A stretch of 64,000 nt of DNA, taken from positions 1-64,000 of the forward strand of contig JAMKCH010035833.1 in assembly GCA_023653785.1 (NCBI GenBank), given 5' to 3'. The notes under the pieces are model-generated. The model was not told the DNA's origin. It saw only the letters and a program-made list of their open reading frames with translations, and made no database searches. Of the stretch, positions 1 through 10,469 are shown one piece after another (positions within the stretch are counted from its first letter, which is position 1; every line of letters starts with the position of its first letter). This DNA comes from Ophioderma brevispina (lineage: Eukaryota; Echinodermata; Ophiuroidea; Amphilepidida; Ophiodermatidae). Made by a program: the position numbers and the translations under genes.

Positions 1-631
1 ATTTTTATGTGTAAAATATATCTCTGTTCTTCCAATGGCCTAGACTATCATTTGAGAGCAAATTGAAGAAATTTCATATTTTGTGAAAATGTGCCAGTGC
101 CGCTTTAAGGGGAACTTATTGTATCGGGTTTGTTTTGCAGATGAGATTAGAAAAACAAGGTTTGTAATGACACCAAAATTGTAGGTTTGATGTGGTGAAT
201 GGTGGGGTCAAGGCTAAAAATTGGGGGGGGGGGGCTGGGTGGGACTCCCATCTTGGAGGTGATGTGTATGTAAGGCTGTTAAGACCCCACTTTCAGCATT
301 GCCGTCACCCAAAGACCCCATATATTTTGAAAATGTCACTCAAAGATCCCATAATTTTTAAATATTTTACCACTGTCACCCAAAGACTATTTTGGGGGAA
401 AATTTTTACCATTTTCACCCAAAGACCCCTATTTTTGGGTGAATTTTGTTCAAAATGTTCTAAAAGATCCCATTTTGGGGGAAAATTTTTGCAAATTTGT
501 CACCCGAAAAACCCCTATTTTGGGACACCCAAACAACTATTTTTTTTTAGTTCTCTGTCACCGAATGTCCCTGGGTTTGGAAGCACCAGCCTTACACCCA
601 AATTGATTTCCTATGTGATTGGCCCCCCTTT
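1..631. repeat. No gene; irregular tandem repeat of CACCCAAAGACC units
   Basis: Between about 290 and 560 the motif CACCCAAAGACCCC and variants recur about every 45 to 60 bases, separated by A/T- and G-run-rich sequence. The rest shows no coding signal; open frames here are short and repeat-driven. Confidence 0.55.
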
Positions 632-888
632 AATACCAGTAATGGGCCATTCTTTGGGATGTCACACATGTGACCAAAATTTTATTTGCCTCTCATGACA
701 AAACAACCAATCTAGCGAAAGTGGAAACATTATTCTTGGTTAGGTTTGGACAAAATCTAACCTTATGCAGGATAATACCAGTTAGCCCAGCTTTTGCTGA
801 CCTACTTGTAAAGAGATTCACTTTGCAATACACTGGTCTGAGGGTTGAATCCCATTTGGCTTGTGTTGTAACAAAATCTTAGAAGAAA
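632..888 (+). repeat. 257-bp direct repeat, copy 1 (left of LINE tail)
   Basis: It begins AATACCAGTAATGGG and ends CTTAGAAGAAA. It recurs at 1031-1287 with only a handful of substitutions. It directly abuts the LINE remnant and looks like a long target-site duplication. Confidence 0.8.
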
Positions 889-1030
889 TGAGACTTGTTA
901 GTGGTTGCCTTTTGACGACGCCTGTAGAATACCTTCCAATTCTGTCTGGCATAGCTCCTGCAAACCTTAGGAGGAACCTTCAGACGATCAAGCTCGCCAA
1001 GAAATGTGATGAAAAAAAAAAAAAAAAAAA
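889..1030 (+). mobile_element. 5'-truncated LINE tail with poly(A)
   Basis: The plus strand encodes RLVSGCLLTTPVEYLPILSG, then IAPANLRRNLQTIKLAKK. This is like the C-terminal end of non-LTR retrotransposon ORF2 proteins (pattern LPVLsgIAPpdLRR). A run of about 20 A follows. Only about 40 codons survive, so it is a severely 5'-truncated insertion. It is flanked by 257-bp direct repeats. Confidence 0.65.
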
Positions 1031-1287
1031 AATACCAGTAATGGGCCATTCTTCGGGATGTCACACATGTGACCAAAATTTTATTTGCCTCTCATGACAA
1101 AACAACCAATCTAGCGAAAGTGGAAACATTATTCTTGGTTAGGTTTGGACAAAATCTAACCTTATGCAGGATAATACCAGTTAGCCCAGCTTTTGCTGAC
1201 CTACTTGTAAAGAGATTCACTTTGCAATACACTAGTCTGAGGGTTGATTCCCATTTGGCTTGTGTTGTAACAAAATCTTAGAAGAAA
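1031..1287 (+). repeat. 257-bp direct repeat, copy 2 (right of LINE poly(A))
   Basis: This is the second copy of 632-888, starting right after the poly(A). Differences include TTCTTCGGG for TTCTTTGGG and ACTAGTCTG for ACTGGTCTG. Confidence 0.8.
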
Positions 1288-2990
1288 GACTTTCTAAGAC
1301 ACAGATATTATTCTGTAAGTGCTCCATCATAGAATGGTGATGAGATCTTAAATATGTCTTGAAACTGCATACACACACATTCGTTGGCAAAAAAACAACT
1401 CACAGCAAATTTTCATTCAAATTAATGAAATTTTATTTGATCCCATTTTCTCCAAATTTACAGGTTTTAAGAAAAAAATGCTTAAAAAATATTTCAACTT
1501 GACAATGCATTGAGTACTGAATGGACATACACTCCTATACTTCATACAAAAATATATTTGCCAAAAATGTAGATTATTATTTCAAACTATAATTACAAAC
1601 CTACACCCACTTTCAGAAATTTTCTACAGAAACTATAAAAAAATAAATTTCACTTTACTTATTGCTATATTCCTACTAGATTTTGTTTGCTTTCATATAT
1701 GCATATTACTTTTGGAATACCCGATTATCTCATTATTGGTCTGTTCCAATAGTATACTTAAATATTTAACACTGTTCTTGCACTCTCCGAAGTACTGAGT
1801 CATATGTAGAATTATAAAACTTTTATTTTGTCTTTAAGATAGGCAAGGAAATGACACCCAATGACAAGATTGCTTATTATAGTGATGAAATGATGAAGAC
1901 AATGTCAATGTTTGAATAAAGACATAAAAAGAGACATATTCATATGTTATACATTGACTAATTGATTCTCCAAACGGCATAATTACATTATACCCTTCGC
2001 ACACACACTCTCAAATAGCCCAAAAAAATCAAATCTTCAAACGAGGTGTAAAAAATTATGGGGTTTTATGCTATTTTGTCAAAAAAATTGAAATATCGAT
2101 AAAAAAAGGTCCACTTTTGTCAAATTCCTGTCCCCCCTTTGGGGAGGGGCGAATTTGGGGAAAATCCTGGTTATGGCATGTTTGGAACTCCCTCATATTC
2201 ACTACACTGTTAGTACTGCCAAGTAGGAGGCACTTCCAGATACAATACACTCATCCACCAAGTACACGGGTCAGCAAGTTGCACCAGGACATTTTGCATA
2301 AATTAGCCTTGTGGGTTCTGGGTATGATACATCATCCTCATAACCAGAAGGTGTATTTATCAAGTACACAGGTGAAGTGAACTTACTGAATTGTGCCATG
2401 GGAAATGAGACTATTGGTTCATAGTGAGTGTACATTTGTAGCAATCCTCAGCCATCACTCTAGGTAAATCTCGAGGGAAGTTTTGGGAAAACAAGAGTGC
2501 AACTTTGGGGGAAAACAAGAGCTCATCTTGGGGGAAAATAAGAACTCAATTTAGGAGAAACAAGAGTGCAACACGGGAGGACAGAGAAGAACTCAGTGGA
2601 CAATGTGTATATATCTTGTGAAAACACAACTTGATACAGGATGGAATAAGATTCTTTCCAAAAGTTTAAACTTCCATAAGACTTATGATAGTAATTGTGG
2701 CATATTAAAATCAAGCTTGTCATTGGAATGGAATCATTTCTTTGCCTATCAAAAAGAATGTTTCGATCAAAATTTCAACATTCAGTTTCATTTTTTTACC
2801 GAGTACTGACAGACTGAATAACTTGCACATTTTAAAAAAATACTCTGGAATACATTATTAATGTACAAAATTAATGCTATTACATCTACAATTCCTATAA
2901 TATAAATATATCAGTTAATCCCCATATTTTATGCTTTAGTCATAAACAAGATATTTACAAAAAAAATTAGTACTGATTTTTATTTATTAG
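1288..2990. other. No gene recognised; minisatellite-like stretch at 2455-2590
   Basis: AT-rich, non-coding in appearance. From about 2470 to 2575 a 30-bp unit (GGGGGAAAACAAGAGTGCAA and variants) recurs about four times. Nothing else is supportable. Confidence 0.5.
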
Positions 2991-2999
2991 GATGGTGCA

Positions 3000-3400
3000 C
3001 TTTGTTCTAGGGCTTATACCTTCCTGGAATTGAGATGTATTAACTAGGATCAGAGAAGATGTGCTAGGATTAAGCATACCTCAACTATGGTTGTTACATT
3101 AAGACAGCAGTACATGGGCTATTATAGGGCTTACCTTCCTTGAGTTAAGATGTATTAACTGGGATTAAAAACACCTCAACTAGGATTATTACATTATATA
3201 AGTACATAGGATGTACTGTTATATGGCTTAGCTTCCTTGAGTTAAGATGTATTAACTGGGGTTAAAAAAACCTCAACTAGGATTATTACATATTAAGACA
3301 GTACATGGGATGTACTGTCATAAGGCTTACCTTCCTTGAGTTAAGATGTATTAACTGGATTAAAATACCTCAACTAGGATTATTACATGGGGCATACTGT
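3000..3400. repeat. Tandem repeat, about four copies of a ~100-bp unit
   Basis: The phrases TTGAGTTAAGATGTATTAACT and CCTCAACTAGGATTATTACA recur about every 90 to 110 bases, each copy drifting by substitutions and indels. The first copy is the most diverged. Confidence 0.75.
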
Positions 3401-3484
3401 TGTAGTCATTTTTTGTAGTTCAAGAGAATTTAAAACAGGATTATTGCACACTTATACAATGTACTTGGAAACCAGGGTCTAAGG

Positions 3485-3669
3485 CAGGGGTTCTCAACTA
3501 TTATGGCTCGCGGGCCATGGCGGGCTGTATACCCTTCAAAATATTCATGCTCGCGGGCCAGATGCACCCTCTTTGCTATGTTTGCTGTATATTTCAAAAC
3601 TGTTCAAGGGCCAACCACCAAAGCTTCGCGGCCGGATCTGGCCCGCGGGCCGCCTGTTGAGAACCCCTG
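3485..3669. mobile_element. hAT-type MITE with 8-bp target-site duplication
   Basis: It is 185 bp, with termini CAGGGGTTCTCAAC and GTTGAGAACCCCTG as perfect inverted repeats. It is flanked on both sides by GTCTAAGG (3477-3484 and 3670-3677). An 8-bp duplication with CAGGGG ends is the mark of the hAT superfamily. There is no coding capacity. The interior is GC-rich with GCGGGCC motifs. Confidence 0.88.
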
Positions 3670-3679
3670 GTCTAAGGTC

Positions 3680-5640
3680 TAAAACCTGTTCAAATTGCCC
3701 AAAGAGAAAATAACATTGCCATGGTCATATAACCTGCCTAAAACTGGAAGTGCCTTATCTTCTTATATTCAGAATTGTTGCAAACAAAGTATGTTTTATA
3801 TAGCTTAAAATTAAAACTTTGAACATATTAGCATTGCTATATGCTGACATATTGTTACTGTTTCCAGATGTAAATTCAGATGGGCTTAAATGTTGCATAA
3901 ACATAATCATGTACTCTACAGTGAATAAATCAGCCTTTCATACACAAATATATAAACCTGGGAATATTTCTATGAATACGACAGGCCCAAAAATCCACTT
4001 GGACTATTGCTTTGAACACAGCACATCAAACTGTAAGCATATTTGTATATTTACACTTATGTCCTATATGTAAATGGCGTTTGTTCTTTCACCCTGTTAA
4101 CAATAACAAGCTTGCACATGCACAACTTCAAGCTCTTAAATCAATTTTGGTATTTTGACTGGCATTGAATGATTTGATGTCTTTCATGCATTTAAGTACT
4201 GCATTATTTTTGCTAGCCCAATATGTAGGCTTAACAAATTTCAAATACCAAGTACTCTACATCAATCGGCACAAACTAGGCGGGCCTCTTTAGTTTGCGA
4301 GCTGACAATAGTATAAGCGCAACATGTCTAGATGTCGAGACAGATGCAATGTGTATGCAATGCCTGGGTTTAATTAAAGACGTCTGGCGTATTAAGAGTG
4401 GATTACTATTATACTCTCAGATTGCCAAAGTTGAAGAATTCCCACCTTAATTGGCCGTCACGAGCAAAGTATCGGGATTGGTAACTTTAATACCCGAAAT
4501 GCATATTGTTAACTTTCAATTGGTAAAACATTAAACTTCAAGTTGTGTTCAATGCTCAATGCCTCATATTTGTAATACATGGATTCTTAAACGATGTAAC
4601 ACCAGCCAAGTCCAACCCGGCAAACAATGTTTGGCCCTGATCACCACCAAAACAGAATAGATATTCCACTGAACTGCACTTGTCAAGTATATTCATTTAA
4701 AATATATTTGGCCCCCTGTGGCCTTGAGCAAATATTACCTACCCCACCCCACCCCTAAAGTAATGATTTCACTGAACAATGCTATAGTGAGATCTCACAA
4801 TTACTCGTTTATAATACTTTGCCCAAAGTAAATGTGTCAGTTCATCATTAGTTATATTATATATATATGATATGATAAACAGTTAAGGCATTTCTTACCT
4901 GTAATGATTTTACTTTTTTTTAAATCTCAGTATTGTTCAACCATTTAACTTATATAATAATCTTGCTGATCAACAATTACACTATATTTACAAGGCTTCC
5001 TTGTTTACGAGAATACAGCTCGTGGTCCCATTTGTGCCCCCTGTCAAAACACAAGCAAAAGAAAAACAAGAAAACAATTAGCTTGGTTAAAAATAGAAAA
5101 TATATTAAATATGTGTAGGGAACAAAACAAGCTTTTTACATTTATGGAATAATTTAAATTTGAAGCAGAGGAGTTAGGTGAAGCTAAAGTTAACAAAATG
5201 TCCTACCAAGTTTTCTATTACAATTAGAAATCAACTTCATCAGAGTTTAAAATGTCTAAATTTTTGAAGCCTAATTTCTGAGCTAGGGTATGCACAAGTA
5301 GAACATAAGTAAAGCAGTAAAATGAACAAAGTGGGCAATGAACAAACTGGAAAAAGGATCAACAAAGTAGATATGAATAAAGCAGGAAATGGACCAAGTT
5401 AAATCCAGGAGTAAAATGGGTCAAAGTGGGTAATAAACAAACATGGAAGACGGAGAGGTGAGAAATGGACGGAGAGATACGACAAACTTTTGGAAAATGC
5501 ACAAATTGGGGAATGGCTAAATAGGGCAATGAAGAAAGTGGAAAAAGGACAAATGGGATATGGACAAATGATAAAAGCAGGGAAAAGACAAGGTAGAAAT
5601 GGAGAAATAGGCATAGGCAAAGTGCAAAAAAGGCAAAAGT
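3680..5640. other. No gene; AT-rich sequence, then purine-rich degenerate repeat
   Basis: 3680-5290 shows no conserved frame or clear repeat. From about 5310 to 5640 the plus strand is a purine-rich degenerate array (GTGGAAAAAGGACAAATGGG-like units). It creates a leucine/phenylalanine-rich open frame on the minus strand that I regard as spurious. Confidence 0.5.
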
Positions 5641-5699
5641 CAGAAATATACACAGCTGTTTGACCCAATGGATATTTTCTTTTATTTTTAAAACTATTT

Positions 5700-5972
5700 T
5701 AAACAGTGGTAACACAATTTTGACAACTGATATAAGTTGGGACCTGCAAGAGCTATTTATTCCTGTAAAAATCAGAAAAATCCATTGTGGAAATCGTGTC
5801 ATATAGGCCTACATATGTCATGATTTGTATGTTATACTGCCCTCTATATGCCCATTCTCTATAGAGAATTGTATAAAATTAGATTTTTAAGGAAAATCAT
5901 ATTTGCACACAATGACATTTTGTAAAATTTACACAGGATGTAGTTAGTTCAATAATAACAAAAATTAGTTGT
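5700..5972. repeat. Dispersed repeat, copy 1 (second copy at 50.8-51.1 kb)
   Basis: It shares ACACAATTTTGACAACTGAT, GGGACCTGCAAGAGCT-like and CACAGGATGTAGTTA with 50.84-51.09 kb, in the same orientation. The copies differ by scattered substitutions. The class is unknown. Confidence 0.75.
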
Positions 5973-5997
5973 CAAACTATGTATCAGCATTGACAAT

Positions 5998-6003
5998 TTT
6001 ATT
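5998..6003 (-). promoter_or_regulatory. Candidate polyadenylation signal AATAAA
   Basis: Minus-strand AATAAA (TTTATT on plus) overlaps the TAA that would end the unspliced tail reading frame. It is the first such signal 3' of the membrane exon. In an AT-rich region this motif is common, so it is only a candidate. Confidence 0.2.
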
Positions 6004-6091
6004 TTGGTTGGTCAAAACATATGAGACTTTCAAAAAGCTGTGTGGACTGTGAGTATACTTCTGAATAGATCAGTGCAACTTTAACACCTAC

Positions 6092-6190
6092 CCTTCTTGA
6101 CTCAAAGTCAAACGTGTCTCTGTTGTAAGCTACGGGAGGTCGACCATCACTGGCCCATGGCCAATCATCATAAGGCTCCTTCCTTCCGCC
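6092..6190 (-). CDS. Possible cytoplasmic tail continuation after an in-frame TAG
   Basis: Directly after the TAG at 6191-6193, and in the same frame as the membrane exon, are 33 codons reading GGRKEPYDDWPWASDG, then RPPVAYNRDTFDFESRR. They end at a GTAGGT that could be a donor. The composition (Tyr, acidic, Pro) matches the tail before the stop. Treating the 29-nt GT...AG stretch between them as an intron would shift the frame and is too short. Possible explanations are a sequence error at the stop, a recent nonsense mutation, readthrough, or an exon joined by a splice not seen here. If unspliced, the frame runs on to TAA near 6001, overlapping an AATAAA. Confidence 0.4.
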
Positions 6191-6219
6191 CTATATAGGG
6201 TAAGGTAGGAACCAAATAC

Positions 6220-6402
6220 CTTGGCCTGGTGGGGTGCTGTAGCCTCGGCGTGGTGGCTCGTCATCATCAGTGTAGACATAGCGGGTGCGGACGCGCTCTC
6301 GGTCACCGCAGAGGAAGCAACAGAGGAGAAGGAGGCCTATTAGGATGGCGGCAAAGAGGACTACCCCGATGATGATACCAATAAGAGCTTCTGTAGATAA
6401 AC
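6220..6402 (-). CDS. Transmembrane segment and start of cytoplasmic tail
   Basis: This exon starts after TCCTGATGCAG in phase 1: (R)LSTEALIG, then a 27-residue hydrophobic run (ALIGIIIGVVLFAAILIG, LLLLCCFLC). It continues GDRERVRTRYVYTDDDEPP and RRGYSTPPGQ. The basic juxtamembrane residues fix the orientation as type I, with the Ig/SEA/EGF stalk outside. The tail is Tyr-, Asp- and Pro-rich. No ITIM or ITAM consensus is evident. The exon could end at a GTATTT donor near 6219 (phase 1) or be read straight on into IWFLPYPI and a TAG at 6191-6193. No gene name can be assigned. Confidence 0.82.
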
Positions 6403-6542
6403 CTGCATCAGGAGGAATAATAAATAAGAACAACTTGGAATTATATGCTTTTTGTGTTTTCTACATGTAGAGATCATCGCATAGTGTTACTTTGGAAGTA
6501 TGTGTTTGTCTCTCTGTGTGTTGGTATGCGGTAAAAAGTTAA

Positions 6543-6894
6543 AGGCTGACTCAGATTTCCAGATGAGGGTGCCCTTAATTTTCTAGAAATCTTGTTTTTG
6601 CATGTACACAATGCTTGTCCACATACTAATCGCTGTGAAATAGCCAAGCTCAAATCGATGCCATTCAAATAGAAAATCACAAATTTGTAACAAAATTCCA
6701 GATCCTGAATTTTTGTTATACACAGTATCCTAAGGTACTGCTATATACACGTAAATATTTACTACATCAAACGAAAAATCTGTTTCATCTCAAACTTTGG
6801 AATTAAGCCATTTAGGTGACTATCTTTAGTTCTAGTTGACTATTTTTAATTAATAGACAAAAAAATATATATTTCAAAATCTCTGAGTCAGCCT
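6543..6894. mobile_element. TTAA-flanked MITE, family AGGCTGACTCAGA, copy 1
   Basis: The inverted ends are AGGCTGACTCAGA and TCTGAGTCAGCCT. Exact TTAA lies on both sides (6539-6542 and 6895-6898). It is 352 bp without coding capacity. TTAA duplication is typical of piggyBac-type transposition. Confidence 0.82.
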
Positions 6895-6899
6895 TTAAT

Positions 6900-8335
6900 A
6901 TGCAGTTATTACCACTCAGATCTACCAACTCATACTCCTACTCTTATAAGCATTTGTCGCAATTTAAGAGAAGCATTTAACACGGTCCTATATAGGAATG
7001 TTTTCCTGAAAGGGTATGTCAATAAACAGAAAATCCCTATTAAGAGGCGAGTCCCAGAAGGACAACCTCGTCCTCCACCATAAAATGAGATTGAGTTAAT
7101 CAGAAGAAAAGTTCATATTTTTTCATCACTGCCGTGAAATATACGGCCACACACAAATTTTTTCTTTTCATGTTATGAATAAAAATGTCTCCAAATGTGG
7201 TTACCAGTTAATTGACATACACTGTTTCTATTCTTACTGGCCCCAATTTAGTAAACATGCTGGTACGGCCAATTTAGTAAACTCTTTACTTTCTGCTATC
7301 CAATGGCTGGACCGATTTAAAAAAAATAAAAAAAATAAAAAAAATATTTTTGGTGATATGCCTTCCATATGAGAAGAGACAGCATGAAAAATTTGGATCA
7401 TTATCATTGACTTTTAACATATCCTGATTAAAGTCAGCTAAGACTGTGTATTTTCCTATAGGTTTTCCAATTTAAAAATCATCTACAGGAGCAATACACT
7501 GCCGCATTTGAACAAGAGACAACCTGTTTCAATTTCATTCCATGTACTCCTCCCTTACTTAAGCCTAAAATTGTAATTGCTGCCCTAGCTTACAAAAACT
7601 AAGAACAAAGCATAAACTTCTTCGGGTGGAAAGCCTGGTAATCCTTTGTTTCAACAGATTAGATTATCTGACCAAAATGGTAACCCTAACCTGACCTTAA
7701 CCTTAACCTAAACCATAACCCTAACCTAATCGAAACCTTCAAATAGCTAAATAACTTTAAGGTCATTGCCCGAGCTAATAGCCTTGTCAATAGAACCCAA
7801 CATTTTACCTGAAGTGGGTAATATATGTTGCTGTCTACACAAAACTACTACTATTTTTTTTTCATTTACCCTGTGAAATTTAGGTGGCTGAAAGATTTTT
7901 TGGTTGGATGTTACAGAACGACGCATTTTGGTTTAAATTTCACGTTAACGTTACAGATGAGGGTTGGGCCAAGGTTCAGGGCGTAACCGACCGAGCCTCC
8001 GAGACTCAAGAGTTTTCCCCTTCCTTCCCGATTTTCCTGCTCACACCCATATTTTTTTTTCCAGTCGTTCCATTCTGAAGGTGGGCCACCGGTGTGGCCG
8101 GCTTCTCTTCCTTTTCTTTCCTTCCTTTTCTTTCATTCCTTTTCCAGGTAGGTTAAACTGATTTTCCCATTAAGGGGTCTGTGGGACAATGTGCCCCCTC
8201 CCCATCCTGTTACGCGACTGCCAACGTCCCGAATCTACTAAATGAAGTATTAACAGAAATCATTTGCCACAATGCTCAGTTACCCAAAAAAGAAGCCATT
8301 TTTTTTTACCTTTAGGGTCTGGTGTTTTTCAGTAC
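6900..8335. other. Intron sequence; telomere-like stretch near 7680-7730
   Basis: Receptor intron without recognised exons. Around 7681-7730 degenerate CCCTAACC/CCTTAACC units resemble a short interstitial telomeric-type repeat. A Ct-rich patch lies near 8100. Confidence 0.4.
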
Positions 8336-8362
8336 GTAATGGATCCTCCGTTGTTACTACTC
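8336..8362 (-). CDS. Linker exon before the transmembrane exon
   Basis: This 27-nt candidate micro-exon is phase 1 at both ends. The acceptor is GCTTACAG and the donor GTACTG is weak. It would encode (R)VVTTEDPL(R). It occupies the place of the Pro/Thr linker that follows the first EGF and makes an in-frame join from QVLV to LSTEALIGII of the membrane exon. Such a short exon is easily a chance match, so confidence is modest. Confidence 0.42.
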
Positions 8363-8506
8363 CTGTAAGCAAGATAAATTTATAAGTACATAATACAACA
8401 AATTTCGCAATAAGATTTTATTTGTGCTTTTAGTACTATATTCCCTTAATTAAAAATCTTGAATTTCAAAGACTAAACAATACAAACAGACGGAAAACAA
8501 ACTTAC

Positions 8507-8554
8507 GAACAAGAACCTGGCATCTATTGCTGCCACTATAATCCAGGAGGACAC
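8507..8554 (-). CDS. EGF-like domain 2, C-terminal exon (one extra base)
   Basis: This micro-exon has a TTAATTGCAG acceptor and GTAAGT donor. The expected EGF end CPPGYSGSNRCQVLV is present if one T is ignored: the codons for CPPG are in one frame and those for YSGSNRCQVLV in the next. In the as-given frame a TAG would follow. Without that base the exon is 47 nt with phase 2 in and phase 1 out, matching the plan of its sister at 17.9 kb (44 nt). The C-x8-C EGF signature is convincing; the extra base may be a sequencing error or a real mutation. Confidence 0.6.
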
Positions 8555-8714
8555 CTGCAATTAAAGAAATTATTAAAAGTGTCATTTATCAAGGATAAAA
8601 AAGAAGAAAAATGGGGGAAATAACACCAAGAAGGTCGCATTCATGGTGAAATTCATATTTGGGGTGGTAACAGATCAGATCAAACTTTGTGTGCCCTTTC
8701 TGTATCCTACTTAA

Positions 8715-9068
8715 AGCTGACTCAGAGATTTTGAAATATAATTTTTTGTATTATTGAAAATAGTCGACCAGAACCAAAGATAGTCACTCAAACGCCCAAC
8801 TCCAAAGTTTGAGTTGCATCTAAAATTTCGCTTGCATGCAGTAAACATTTTTGTTTTATATAATGTTTACAGTACCATATAGGATATGTGTATAACTAAT
8901 TTCCGGATCTGGAAAGTTATAACAAAGTTGCGATTTTCCCTATGAAGGACCTTGATTTGAGCCCAGCTATCACACAGTGTTTGTTATATGGACAAGCAGT
9001 ATGCATATGCAAAAACACAATTTGTTAATTGAGGGCGGCCCAGTCCTCTAGAAATCTCTGAGTCGGCC
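8715..9068. mobile_element. TTAA-type MITE, family AGGCTGACTCAGA, copy 2 (inverted)
   Basis: It starts after TTAA at 8711-8714 with AGCTGACTCAGAGATTTTG and ends CTGAGTCGGCCT. It shares internal blocks with 6543-6894 in opposite orientation, such as AAAGATAGTCACT and the ATATGGACAAGCA region. The right flank has lost the exact TTAA. Confidence 0.75.
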
Positions 9069-9074
9069 TTTATA

Positions 9075-10390
9075 CCAAGCCCATACCCGGGGAGGGGGTT
9101 CTCACTTGGGAGGAAGGATGTATGTTCCCGTCTGTAGACCCAACCTCATTTTCGGGCTCGTTTCCTCCGTTCCAGTGACCCTTATTTTAGGACTTTCGTT
9201 CCAGAGACCCTACTTTTCATGTCAAGCCAAAGCTGTTTTTCTATCTAGTACCCAAATTCTCTTTTCGAACACCTCAAAAGTAGCTGGAAATTGATGAAAT
9301 CACAGCTTAATTTTCTGAAATTTTCAGAAACCTAGTTCCGGAGACCCACTTTTTTGGGCCTCAAATCGCCCGGAAGTCTCAATTTTGAATCTGGGTGCAG
9401 CACACATCTACCCAAAAAAAAGTTAAGACCCTCCCCCCCCGGCCCAGACCACAAGCCAAGACCAGTTCATGTCAACAGCCTTCAACACAAGTGGTTGATA
9501 TTAGCAACAAATACATCCTTGACTCATTGACTTTCATTTTAAGCCATTTCCACCTCCCACCTTTAAAACATTTGTTTTATGGTGCAGACTATTTTGTGAT
9601 AATTAGTACCAGCTAGCTGGTCACTTTGTCAAGAAAGGTCCACAGCAATATGTTTATTGAATCAACACTCTACACTTAACAGATAACTCTATTAAACTAC
9701 ATCATTAAAGTACTAAACTCAATCCCCTAATGTTGATTATGTGGACTGGGCTAGTCCAATGTCTTGGTAATAGACTACTACTATTCAAACAATGTCCACC
9801 ACAAAATACTAGGAATTTATAGAGCCACACACCCAGCATAAATCCAAATGCTATGTTAATAGTCCTGTGTCTGTACCAGAATATGGTCTGTATCATGTCC
9901 TGGGTGGATGTCTTTGTGCGATTTTTTGGCCAATACTATGGTCCTGGAACCATATGTTCATGGAGCATATATAATCCGGAGAAACATTCGGAGCTCCAGG
10001 ACATATTTGACACTCTACTGGTTCAATAAATAAGCTGGAGTAAATATTTTATGTCAATATGTTCTAGGATATTGTCAAATATGCTTCTGGAAAGATTATT
10101 TGAATGTACAATGCTCCAGGAGCAAAATGCAAATATGCTCCTGGAGTGGGAAATATTCTTAGTCAAATACTTGTCCCAGGAGCAATATTTGCTACATGCT
10201 CCTGAGGAATGTCTTCAAATTTGACTTAAAATAATTTTCTCCAGATTTTTATCTCCATGACATAGGTCCTGGAGCTTATCAGGTCACATCACACAAAGCT
10301 GGGTGGCTCCTCAAGAAATCGACATGTTTATTGTAAGGAGTCAGAGGTAGGTGATCAGAAAATTTTCCTCTGGATTGAGAAATTCTACTC
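9075..10390. other. Intron; repeated CTCCAGGAGC half-palindromes at 9950-10270
   Basis: 9080-9420 is a C/G-run-rich degenerate repeat of CCAGTGACCC-like phrases. From 9950 to 10270 variants of GCTCCAGGAGC and ATGCTCCTGG recur on both strands about every 30 to 50 bases. No exon is seen. Confidence 0.45.
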
Positions 10391-10392
10391 AC

Positions 10393-10469
10393 TCAAGAGT
10401 TGTAGTACGTGTAATCACTAGTACGCAATGGCCTTCCATTGGAACAGCTTAATCCAACACCACCGCAAA
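10393..10469 (-). CDS. EGF-like domain 2, N-terminal exon (reading frame disturbed)
   Basis: If the acceptor is taken at ACAGAG, the split codon G|TT gives Val and the exon reads VCGGVGLSCSNGRPLRTSD, then YTYYNS. It ends TGA at the GTGAGT donor, where the sister exon has TGC AA. The length and phase suggest loss of two bases, or gain of one, near the end. The third EGF cysteine is not seen. Position, cysteine start and relation to the SEA module make this the second copy of the EGF exon at 19.6 kb. It is either a decayed exon or one with local sequence error. Confidence 0.5.

Noticed and set aside
5359..5802. 147-codon minus-strand frame rich in Leu, Phe and Ser
   Set aside because: It is the complement of a purine-rich degenerate repeat followed by a dispersed repeat, not a membrane protein gene.
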